From contig NW_027480423.1 of assembly GCF_051401765.1 (NCBI RefSeq), forward strand, positions 1,674,001 to 1,738,000: DNA of 64,000 nucleotides, given 5' to 3'. Under the pieces are notes generated by a model. It was not told the origin of the DNA and made no database searches. It saw only the letters and a list, made by a program, of their open reading frames with translations. The stretch comes from Calliopsis andreniformis. Its lineage: Eukaryota > Arthropoda > Insecta > Hymenoptera > Andrenidae. Position numbers and translations under genes: made by a program. Within the stretch, counting starts at the first letter, position 1. Each line of letters opens with the position of its first letter. Of this stretch, positions 53,901 to 64,000 are shown piece after piece.

Positions 53901-54519
53901 TTAAACGAATAATTTCAACCAGTGTGAATGTTATGGTCATTTCTACATTCCGAGCAACCTAGGCTTCACTCTAGGGCGTTGATCCAACAGATTGAATAGT
54001 TAGGGCATTAGCAGTAAACGCCCGAAGCATAAAATACAATATAAATACAACAGTTTTTCCATCATATAACAGGAATAATTGCAACCAGTTTGAAGGTGAT
54101 GGTCATTTCTGCGTTCCGGGCAACCTAGGCTTCACTCTAGAGCGTTGCTCCACCAGATCGAATAGTTAGTGCCTTAGAAGTCAACGCCAGAAGCATAAAA
54201 TACGATATAAATACAACAGTTTTTCCATCGTATAGAACGAATAATTGCAACCAGTATGAAAGTTATGGTCATTTCTACGTTCCGGGCAACCTAGGCTTCA
54301 CTCTATGGCGTTCTTCCACTACATCGAATGGCAACGGCCTCAGAAGTCAACGCCTGAAGCATAAAATACAATAAAAATACAACAGTCTTTCCGTCCTATA
54401 ACTGGAATAATTGCAACCCGTGTGAAAGTGATGGTCATTTGTACGTTCCAGGCAACCTAGGCTTCACTCTAGGGCGTTGTTCCACCAGATCGAATTGTTA
54501 GGGCCTAAGAAGTCAACGC

Positions 54520-55500
54520 CAGAAGCATAAGATAGTATATAAATATAACAGTTTTTCCATCGTATAGAACGAATAATAGCAACCAGTGTGAAAGTTAACG
54601 TCATTTCTACTTTCGGGGCAACCTAGGCTTCACCCTAGGGCGTTGCTCCAACAGATTGAATAGTTAGGGCCTTAGAAGTCAACGCCCGATGCATAAAATA
54701 CAAAATAAATAGAACAGTTTTTCCATCGTGTAAAACGAATAATTGCTACCGGTGTGAAAGTTATGGTCATTTCAACGTTCCGGTCAACCTAGGCTTCACC
54801 ATATGGCGTTATTCCACCAGATCGAATAGTTAGGGCCTAAGAAGTCAACGCCCGAAGCATAAAATACAAAATAAATAGAACAGTTTTTACATGGTATAAA
54901 ACGAACACTTGCTACCAGTGTAAAAGTTATGGTCATTTCTACGTTCCGGGCAACCTAGGCTTCACCCTAGGGCGTTGTTCCGCCAGATCGGGTAGTTAGG
55001 GCCTAAGAAGTGAACGCCAGAAGCATAAAATACAATATAAATACAACAGTTTTTCCATCATATAAAACGAGTAATTGCAACCAGTATGAAAGTTGTGGTC
55101 ATTTCCACTTTCCGGGCAACCCAGGCTACACCCTAGGGCGTTGCTCCAACAGATCGAATAGTTAGTGCCTTAGAAGTCCACGGCCGAAGCATAAAATACA
55201 AAATAAATAGTACTGTTTTTCCGTCGTATAAAACGAATAATTGCAACCAGTATGAGAGTTACCGTCATTTCTACGTTCCGGGCAACCTAGGCTTCACACT
55301 AGGGCGTTGATCCACCAGATAGAATAGTTAGGGCCTTAGAAGTCAACGTCAGAAGCATAAAATTCAATAAGGATGCAACAGTTTTTCCATCGTATAGCAG
55401 GAATAACTGCAAACAGTGTGAAAGTACTGGTCATTTCTACGTTCCGGGTAACCTAGGCTTCACTCTAGGGCGTTGTTCCACCAGATCGAACAGTTAGGGC
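54520..55500 (+). repeat. 6-monomer segment repeated at about 59,170-60,100
   Basis: Offset is 4,650 bp. Shared features: caccatatggcgttattcc, atggtataaaacgaacactt, aatagtactgtttttccgtcg variants and the aaaattcaataaggatgc unit (55,359 and 60,009). After 60,085 the second copy enters tatagcatgacc-type sequence instead. Confidence 0.82.
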
Positions 55501-55849
55501 CTAAGAAGGCACCGCCAGAAGCATAAAATACAATATAAATATATCAGTTTTTCCATCGTATAAAACGAATAATAGCAACCAGTGTGAAAGTTATGGCCAT
55601 TTCTACGTTCCGGGCAACATAGGCTTCACCCCAGGTAGTTGTTCCACCAGATCGAATAGTTAGGGCCTAAGAAGTGAACGCCAGGAGCATAAAATACAAT
55701 ATAAATACAACAGTTCTTCCATCATATAAAACGGATAATTGCCACCAGTATGAAGGTTATGGTCATTTCTACGTTCCGGGCAACCTAGGCTTCACCCTAT
55801 GGCGTTCTTCCACCACATCGAATAGCTACGGCCTCAGAAGTCAACGCCT

Positions 55850-57344
55850 GAAGCATAGAATACAATAAAAATACAACAGTCTTTACATCCTATAACTGGA
55901 ATAATTGCAACCCGTGTGAAAGTGATGGTCATTTGTACGTTCCAGGCAACCCAGGCTTCACTTTAGGGCGTTGTTCCACCAGATCGAATTGTTAGGGCCT
56001 AAGAAGTCAACGCCAGAAGCATAAGATACAATATAAATATAACAGTTTTTCCATCGTATAGAACGAATAATAGCAACCAGTGTGAAAGTTATGGTCATTT
56101 CTACTTTCCGGGCAACCTAGGCTTCACGCCTAGGGCGTTGCTCCACCAGATCAAACAGTTAGGGCCTTATAAGTCAACGCCCGAAGCATAAAATACAAAA
56201 TAAATAGAACAGTTTTTCCATGGTATAAAACGAACAATTGCTGCCAGTGTAAAAGTTATTGTCATTTCTACGTTCTGGGCAACCTAGGCTTCACCCTAGG
56301 GCGTTGTTCCACCAGATCGAATAGTTAGGGCCTAAGAAGTGAACGCCAGAAGCATAAAATACGATATAAATACAACAGTTTTTCCATCATATAAAACGAG
56401 TAATTGCAACCAGTATGAAAGTTGTGGTCATTTCTACATTCCGGGCATCCCAGGCTGCACCCTAGGGCGTTGCTCCAACAGATCGAATAGCTAGTGCCTT
56501 AGAAGTCCACGGCCGAAGCATAAAATACAAAATAAATAGAACTGTTTTTCCGTCGTATAAAACGAATAATTGCAACCAGTATGAAAGTTAACGTCTTTTC
56601 TACGTTCCGGGCAACCTAGGCTTCACTCTAGGGCGTTGCTCCACCAGATCGAATAGTTAGTGCCTTAGAAGTCAACGGCCGAAGCATAAAATACAAAATA
56701 AATAGAACTGTTTTTCCATCGTATAAAACGAATAATTGCAACCAGTTTGAAAGTTAACGTCATTTCTACGTTCCGGGCAACCTAGGCTTCACTCTAGGGC
56801 GTCGCTCCACCAGATCGAATAGTTAGGGCCTTAGAAGTCTACGCCAGAATCATAAAATACAATAAAGATGCAACAGATTTTCCATCGTATTAAACGAATA
56901 ATTTCAACCAGTGTGAATGTTATGGTCATTTCTACATTCCGAGCAACCTAGGCTTCACTCTAGGTCGTTGATCCAACAGCTTGAATAGTTAGGGCATTAG
57001 CAGTCAACGCCCGAAGCATAAAATACAATATAAATACAACAGTTTTTCTATCATATAATAGGAATAATTGCAACCAGTTTGAAAGTGATGGTCATTTCTA
57101 CGTTCCGGGCAACCTATGCTTCACTCTAGAGCGTTGCTCCACCAGATCGAATAGTTAGTGCCTTAGAAGTCAACGCCAGAAGCATAAAATACAATATAAA
57201 TACAACAGTTTTTCCATCGTATAAAACGAATAATTGCAACCAGTATGAAAGTTATGGTCATTTCTACGTTCCTGGCAACCTAGGATTCACTCTATGGCGT
57301 TCTTCCACTACATCGAATAGCAACAGCCTCAGAAGTCAACGCCT
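55850..57344 (+). repeat. 9-monomer unit partly repeated at 57,345
   Basis: gcatagaatacaataaaa near 55,853 and 57,348, tctttacatcctataactgg, and the gcttcacgcctagggcg insertion (56,121 and 57,616) recur 1,495 bp apart, nine monomers plus one base. The match lasts less than two monomers before the second copy takes another path near 57,660. Confidence 0.78.
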
Positions 57345-57770
57345 GAAGCATAGAATACAATAAAAATACAACAGTCTTTACATCCTATAACTGGAATAAT
57401 TGCAACCCGTGTGAAAGTGATGGTCATTTGTACGTTCCAGGCAACCTAGGCTTCACTTTAGGGCGTTGTTCCACCAGATCGAATTGTTAGGGCCTAAGAA
57501 GTCAACGCCAGAAGCATAAGATACAATATAAATATAACAGTTTTTCCATCGTATAGAACGAATAATAGCAACCAGTGTGAAAGTTATGGTCATTTCTACT
57601 TTCCGGGCAACCTAGGCTTCACGCCTAGGGCGTTGCTCCACCAGATCAAACAGTTAGGGCCTAAGAAGTGAACGCCAGAAGCATAAAATACAATATAAAT
57701 ACAACAGATTTTCCATCATATAAAACGAGTAATTGCAACCAGTATGAAGGTTGTGGTCATTTCTACTTTC

Positions 57771-58102
57771 CGGGCAGCCTAGGCTACACCCTAGGGCGTT
57801 GCTCCAACAGATCGAATAGTTAGTGCCTTAGAAGTCAACGGCCGAAGCATAAAATACAAAATAAATAGAACTGTTTTTCCATCGTATAAAACGAATAATT
57901 GCAACCAGTTTGAAAGTTAACGTCATTTCTACGTTCCGGGAAACCTAGGCTTCACTCTAGGGCGTTGCTCCACCAGATCGAATAGTTAGGGCCTTAGAAG
58001 TCTACGCCAGAATCATAAAATACAATAAAGATGCAACAGATTTTCCATCGTATTAAACGAATAATTTCAACCAGTGTGAATGTTATGGTCATTTCTACTT
58101 TC
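57771..58102 (+). repeat. 2-monomer tandem duplication (332 bp)
   Basis: cgggcagcctaggctacacc lies at 57,771 and 58,103, exactly two monomers apart, and the following agtctacgccagaatc unit at 57,999 recurs at 58,331 (with one a-to-g change). gcagcc is otherwise rare here, so the duplication is well marked. Confidence 0.88.
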
Positions 58103-60174
58103 CGGGCAGCCTAGGCTACACCCCAGGGCGTTGCTCCAACAGATCGAATAGTTAGTGCCTTAGAAGTCAACGGCCGAAGCATAAAATACAAAATAAATAG
58201 AACTGTTTTTCCATCCTATAAAACGAATAATTGCAACCAGTTTGAAAGTTAACGTCATTTCTACGTTCCGGGCAACCTAGGCTTCACTCTAGGGCGTTGC
58301 TCCACCAGATCGAATAGTTAGGGCCTTAGAGGTCTACGCCAGAATCATAAAATACAATAAAGATGCAACAGATTTTCCATCGTATTAAACGAATAATTTC
58401 AACCAGTGTGAATGTTATGGTCATTTCTACATTCCGAGCAACCTAGGCTTCACTCTAGGGCGTTGATCCAACAGATTGAATAGTTAGGGCATTAGCAGTC
58501 AACGCCCGATGCATAAAATACAAAATAAATAGAACAGTTTTTCCATCGTGTAAAACGAATAATTGCAACCAGTTTGAAGGCTAACGTCATTTCTACGTTC
58601 CGGGCAACCTAGGCTTCACTCTATGGCGTTCTTCCACTACATCGAATAGCAACGGCCTCAGAAGTCAACGCCTGAAGCATAAAATACAATAAAAATACAA
58701 CAGTCTTTCCGTCCTATAACAGGAATAATTGCAAGCCGTGTGTAAGTGATGGTCATTTGTACGTTCCAGGCAACCTAAGCTTCACTCTAGGGCGTTGTTC
58801 CACCAGATCGAATTGTTAGGGCCTAAGAAGTCAACGCCAGAAGCATAAGATAGTATATAAATATAACAGTTCTTCCATCGTATAGAACGAATAATAGCAA
58901 CCAGTGTGAAAGTTATGGTCACTTCTACGTTCCGGGCAACCTAGTCTTCACACTAGGGCGTTGCTCCACCAGATCAAACAGTTAGGGCCTTAGAAGTCAA
59001 CGCCCGAAGCATAAAATACAAAATAAATAGAACAGTTTTTCCATTGTATAAAACGAATAATAGCAACCAGTGTGAAAGTTATGATCATTTCTACGTTCCG
59101 GGCAACCTAGGCTTCACTCTAGGGCGTTGCTCCACCAGATCAAACAGCTAGGGCCTTAGAAGTCAACGCCCGAAGCACAAAATACAATATAAATATAACA
59201 GTTTTTCCATCGTATAGAACGAATAATAGCAACCAGTGTGAAAGTTAACGTCATTTCTACTTTCCGGGCAACCTAGGCTTCACCCTAGGGCGTTGCTCCA
59301 ACAGATTGAATAGCTAGGGCCTTAGAAGTCAACGCCCGATGCATAAAATACAAAATAAATAGAACAGTTTTTCCATCGTGTAAAACGAATAATTGCTACC
59401 GGTGTGAAAGTTATGGTCATTTCTACGTTCCGGTCAACCTAGGCTTCACCATATGGCGTTATTCCACCAGATCGAATAGTTAGGGCCTAAGAAGTCAACG
59501 CCCGAAGCATAAAATACAAAATAAATAGAACAGTTTTTCCATGGTATAAAACGAACACTTGCTACCAGCGTAAAAGTTATGGTCATTTCTACGTTCCGGG
59601 CGACCTAGGCTTCACCCTAGGGCGTTGTTCCACCAGATCGAATAGTTAGGGCCTAAGAAGTGAACGCCAGAAGCATAGAATACAATATAAATACAACAGT
59701 TTTTCCATCATATAAAACGAGTAATTGCAACCAGTATGAAAGTTGTGGTCATTTCTACTTTCCGGGCAACCCAGGCTACACCCTAGGGCGTTGCTCCAAC
59801 AGATCGAATAGTTAGTGCCTTAGAAGTCCCCGGCCGAAGCATAAAATACAAAATAAATAGTACTGTTTTTCCGTCGTATAAAACGAATAATTGCAACCAG
59901 TATGAGAGTTAACGTCATTTCTACGTTCCGGGCAACCTAGGCTTCACACTAGGGCGTTGATCCACCAGATAGAATAGTTAGGGCCTTAGAAGTCAACGTC
60001 AGAAGCATAAAATTCAATAAGGATGCTACAGTTTTTCCATCGTATAGCAGGAATAACTGCAAACAGTGTGAAAGTACTGGTCATTTCTACGTTCCGGGCA
60101 ACCTAGGCTTCACCCTAGGTCGTTGTTCCGCCAGATGGAATAGTTAGGGCCTTAGAAGTCAACGCTCGAAGCAT

Positions 60175-61330
60175 AAAATACAAAATAAATAGAACAGTTT
60201 TTCCATCGTATAAAACTAATAATTGCAACCAGTGTTAAAGTAATGGGCATTTCTACGTTCCGGGCAACCTAGGCTTCACTCTAGGGCGTTGCTCCACCAC
60301 ATCGAATAGCTACGGCCTTAGAAGTCAACGCCAGAAGCATAAAATACAGTATAAATACAACAGTTTTTCGATTGTATAGCATGACCAATTGCAACCAGTG
60401 CGAAAGTAACGATCATTTCGATGTTTCGGGCATCCTAGACTTAACTCTGAGGCGTTGCTCCACCAGATCGAAGAGTTAGGGTCTAAGAAGTCAACACCGG
60501 AAGCATAAAATACAATATAAATACAACAGCTTTTCCATCGTAGAAAACGAATAATTGCAACCTGTGTGAAGGTTATGGTCATATCTACGTTCCGGGCAAG
60601 CTTGGCTTCACTGTAGGGTGTTGCTCCACCAGATCGAATAGGTAGGGCCATAGAAGTCTACGCCCGAAGCATAAAATACAATAAATATACAAGAGTTTTT
60701 CCATCGTATATCAGGAATAATAGCAGCCAGTGTGAAAGTGATGGTCATTTCTACGTCCCGGGCAACGTAGGCTTCACTCTAGGGCATTGTTCCACCAGAT
60801 CGAACACTTAGGGTCTAAGAAGGCACCGCCAGAAGCATAAAATACAATATAAATATAACTGTTTTTCCATCGTGTAAAACGAATAATAGCAATCAGTGTG
60901 AAAGTTATGGTCATTTCTAAGTTCCAGGCCACCTAGGCTTCACCCTAGGGCGTTGCTCCAACAAATTGAATAGTTAGGGCCTTAGAAGTCAACGCCCGAA
61001 GCATAAAATACAAAATAAATAGAACAGTTTTTTCTTCGCATAAAACTAATAATTGCAACCAGTGTGGAAGTAATGGGCATTTCTACGTTCCGGGCAACCT
61101 AGGCTTCACTCTAGGGCGTCGCTCCACCACGTCGAATAGCTACGGCTTTAGAAGTCAACGCCAGAAGCATAAAATACAGTATAAATACAACAAATTTTCC
61201 ATTGTATAGCATGACCAATTGCAACCAGTGCAAAAGTAACGATCATTTCGACGTTTCCGGCATCCTAGACTTAACTCTGAGGCGTTGCTCCACCAGATCG
61301 AAGAGTTAGGGTCTAAGAAGTCAACACCGG
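60175..61330 (+). repeat. 5-monomer repetition carrying the divergent subtype
   Basis: The divergent monomer at 60,375 recurs at 61,205, 830 bp (5 x 166) away, each preceded by a monomer with aaaactaataattgcaacc and taatgggcatttctacg. The closest relative elsewhere is the C0 copy near 24,840-25,140, which shares the tcgcataaaac-like and acgactttag/acggctttag variants with the second copy. Confidence 0.82.
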
Positions 61331-61729
61331 AAGCATAAGATTCAATATAAATATAACAGTTTTTCCATCGTATAGAACGAATAATAGCAACCAGTGTGAA
61401 AGTTATGGCCCTTTCTACGTTCCGGGCAGCCTAGGCTTCACTCTAGGGCGTTGCTCCACCAGATCGAATAGTTAGGGCCTAAGAAGTGAACGCCAGAAGC
61501 GTAAAATGCAATATAAATACAACAGTTTTTCCATTGTATAAAACGAATAATTGCAACCAGGATGAAACTTATGGTCATTTCTAAGTTCCAGGCAACCTAG
61601 GCTTCACCCTAGGGCGTTCCTCCAACAGATTGAATAGTTAGGGCATTAGAAGTCAACGCCCGAAGCATAAAATACAATAAAAATGCAACAGTTTTTCCAT
61701 CGTATAAAAGGATTAATTGCAACCAGTTT

Positions 61730-63200
61730 GAAGGTGATGGTCATTTCTACGTTCCGCGCAACCTAGGCTTCACTCCAGGGCGTTGCTCCACCAGATCGAA
61801 TAGTTACGGCCTAAGAAGTCAACGCCAGAAGCCTAAAATACGATATAAATACAACAGCTTTTCCATCGTATAAAACGAATAATTGCAACCAGTGTGAAAG
61901 TTATGGTCATTTCTACGTTCCGGGCAACCTAGGCATCACCCCAGGTCGTTGTTCCACCAGATCGAATAGTTAGGGCCTAAGAAGTGAACGCCAGCAGCAT
62001 AAAATACAATATAAGTACATCAGTTCTTCCATCATATAAAACGAATAATTGCAACCAGTATGAAAGTTATGGTCATTTCTACGTTCCGGGCAACCCAGGC
62101 TTCACTCTATGGCGTTCTTCCACGTCATCGAATAGCTACGGCCTCTGAAGTCAACGCCTGATGCATAAAATACAATAAAAATACAACAGTCTTTCCATCC
62201 TATAACAGGAATAATAGCAACCCGTGTGAAAGTGATGGTCATTTGTACGTTCCAGGCAACCTAGGCTTCACTCTAGGGCGTTGTTCCACCAGATCGAATT
62301 GTTAGGGCCTAAGAAGTCAACGCCAGAAGCATAAGATGCAATATAAATACAACAGTTTTTCCATCATATAACAGGAATAATTGCAACCAGTTTGAAAGTG
62401 ATGGTCATTTCTACGTTCCGGGCAACCTAGGCTTCACTCTAGGGCGTTGCTCCAACAGATTGAATAGTTCGGGTCTTAGCAGTCAACGCCCGAAGGATAA
62501 AATACAATATAATTACAACAGTTTTTCCATCATATAACAGGAATAATTGCAACCAGTTTGAAAGTGATGATCATTTCTACGTTCCGGGCAACCTAGGCTT
62601 CACTCTAGGGCGTTGCTCCACCAGATCGAATTGTTAGGGCCTTAGAAGTCAACGCCCGACGCATAAAATGCAATAAAAATACAACAGTGTTTCCATCATC
62701 TAACAGGAATAATTGCAACCAGTTTGAAAGTGATGGCCAATTCTACGTTCCGCGCAACCTAGGCTTCACTCCAGGGCGTTGCTCCACCAGATCGGATAGT
62801 TACGGCCTAAGAAGACAACGCCAGAAGCATAAAATACGATATAAATACAACAGCTATTCCATCGTATAAAACGAATAATTGCAACGAGTGTGAAAGTTAT
62901 GGTCATTTCTACGTTCCGGGCAACCTGGGCTTCACCCCAGGCCGTTGTTCCACCAGATCGAATGGTTAGGGCCTAAGAAGTGAACGCCAGCAGCATAAAA
63001 TACAATATAAATGCAACAGTTCTTCCATCATATAAAACGAATAATTGCAACCAGTATGACAGTTATGGTCATTTCTACGTTCCGGGCAACCCAGGCTTCA
63101 CTCTATGGCGTTCTTCCACCACATGGAATAGCTACGGCCTCAGAAGTCAACGCCTGAAGCATAAAATACAATAAAAATACAACAGCCTTTCCATCCTATA
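61730..63200 (+). repeat. 6-monomer repetition of C-type segment
   Basis: agcagcataaaatacaatat occurs at 61,993 and 62,989, 996 bp (6 x 166) apart, each followed by ttcttccatcatataaaacg and a ctatggcgttcttcc unit and preceded by gttccgcgcaacctaggc. The same order occurs in block C near 35,640-36,150. Confidence 0.82.
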
Positions 63201-64000
63201 ACAGGAATAATTGCAACCAGTTTGATAGTGATGGTCATTTCTACGTTCCGGGGAACCTAGGCTTCACTCTAGGGCGTTGCTCCACCAGATCGAATAGTTA
63301 GTGCCTTAGAAGTCAACGCCAGAAACATAAAATACAATATAAACACAACAGTTTTTCCATCGTATAAAACGAATAATTGCTACCAGTATGGAAGTGATGC
63401 TCATTTCTACGTTCCGGGCAACCTAGGCCTCACTCTATGGCGTTGTTCCACCAGATTGAATAGTTAGGGCCTAAGAAATCACCGCCAAAAGCATAAAATA
63501 CAATATAAATATAACAGTTTTTCCGTCATGTAAAACGAATAATTTCAACCAGTGTGAATGTTATGGACATTTCTACATTTGGAGCAACCTAGGCTTCACT
63601 CTAGGGCGTTGGTCCACCAGATAGAATAGTTAGGGCCTTAGAAGTCAACACCAGAAGCATAAAATTCAATAAAGATGCAACAGTTTTTCCATCGTATAGC
63701 AGCAATAACTGCAAACAGTGTGAAAGTACTGGTCATTTCTACGTTCCGGGTAACCTAGGCTTCACTCTAGGGCGTTGTTCCACCAGATCGAACAGTTAGG
63801 GCCTAAGAAAGCAACGCCAGAAGCATAAAATACAAAATAAATAGAACAGTTTTTCCATCGTATAAAACGAATAATTGCAACCAGTATGAAAGTTAACGTC
63901 ATTTCTACGTTCCGGGCAACCTAGGCTTCACTCTAGGGCGTTGCTCCACCAGATCGAATAGTTAGGGCCTTTGAAGTCGACGCCAGAATCATAAAATACA
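63201..64000 (+). repeat. Right-edge monomers of the array
   Basis: About five monomers of mixed type, including an aaaattcaataaagatgc unit at 63,661 that is closest to those in A4 and A5 (9,064). The sequence ends in mid-monomer with no sign of an array boundary, so the satellite continues beyond the window. Confidence 0.85.

Larger units (their letters stand above)
1..64000. repeat. 166-bp tandem satellite array spanning the whole window
   Basis: Landmarks such as agtttttcca recur at 121, 287, 453, 619, 785, 951, 1117 and 1283, each exactly 166 bp apart, and the same spacing holds to the end. Equivalent positions 1 and 63,728 are 384 units apart with a net change of -17 bp, so indels are rare and mostly single bases. 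Every unit has the same orientation. I found no non-satellite insertion, gene, tRNA, rRNA or transposon. Neighbouring monomers differ at many positions, whereas multi-monomer blocks match almost perfectly, the signature of higher-order repeats. This is typical of eukaryotic centromeric or pericentromeric satellite; that location is inferred, not seen. Confidence 0.98.
45331..64000 (+). repeat. Block E: mosaic of recurring segments
   Basis: No single HOR period runs through this block. Segments recur at several spacings: 46,721 with 51,867 (5,146 bp, exactly 31 monomers), 54,688 with 59,338 (4,650 bp, 28 monomers plus 2), and 49,542 with 58,508 (8,966 bp, 54 monomers plus 2). The order of recurring segments is interleaved, which suggests several rounds of overlapping segmental duplication. 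The monomer register is never lost. Confidence 0.82.

Noticed and set aside
22153..63174. Plus-strand open frames of 60-94 codons at many places (for example 22,153, 25,471, 35,927, 39,742, 43,559, 55,674, 62,980)
   Set aside because: All are readings of the same one to one-and-a-half satellite units and overlap each other in different frames (22,153 and 22,229; 25,471 and 25,547). No support for translation.
1..64000. CRISPR array or phage-type direct repeats
   Set aside because: The repeated unit is contiguous 166-bp DNA with no short repeat-unique spacer alternation, and no associated genes are present.
1..64000. Interstitial telomere repeats suggested by the frequent ttaggg
   Set aside because: ttaggg occurs as a single hexamer in each monomer, never in tandem, and is part of the dyad ttagggcctaa.
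1..64000. tRNA-derived origin (gatcgaata and tgttcgaaca resemble a polymerase III B box)
   Set aside because: The match to the B-box core lacks the final C, I find no A box at proper distance, and no tRNA-like fold or terminator follows.
1..64000. Assignment to a named satellite family or species by monomer length
   Set aside because: Satellites of about 166 bp are reported in unrelated organisms, such as some legumes and oysters. I could not match the sequence itself from memory, so a database search with the consensus would be needed.

Overview
The whole window is one uninterrupted tandem satellite array. I see no protein-coding gene, RNA gene, transposon, CRISPR array or unique flanking sequence anywhere in it. 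The basic unit is 166 bp, always in the same orientation, about 41% G+C in a representative unit. From base 1 to base 63,728, which are equivalent positions in the unit, lie 384 monomers with a net drift of only -17 bp, so the unit length is held very tightly. Long homogeneous satellite DNA with higher-order repeats (HORs, multi-monomer units repeated as blocks) points to a eukaryotic centromeric or pericentromeric region. I do not recognise the monomer as a named family and cannot assign a species. Lengths near 166 bp occur in several unrelated plant and animal satellites, so length alone does not identify it.

Layout. Block A (1 to about 12,400) is a 19-monomer HOR of 3,154 bp with two full copies (2,159-5,312 and 5,313-8,466), a 13-monomer version at the left edge, an 18-monomer version with a replaced interior (8,467-11,453) and a broken last copy. 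Block B (about 12,421-21,623) has a long first copy with internal duplications, one full 17-monomer copy (2,820 bp) and a partial copy. Block C (about 21,625-38,257) is a looser HOR whose copies are 18, 23 and more monomers long, marked by two diagnostic monomer subtypes. Block D (38,258 to about 45,330) starts with a perfect-register duplication of four monomers and then has two copies of a 21/23-monomer unit. Block E (45,330-64,000) is a mosaic of segments that recur at long distances (4,650, 5,146 and 8,966 bp) with nested small duplications.

The interest lies in how the array changes. Rearrangements are whole-monomer steps, with 4-monomer (664 bp) and 6-monomer (996 bp) events recurring. 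There are two clear short tracts where a monomer was overwritten by its immediate neighbour. All six CpG positions of the monomer show both TpG and CpA variants, the pattern expected from decay of methylated cytosine. The short open reading frames are accidental: 166 is not a multiple of 3, so the frame shifts with each unit.
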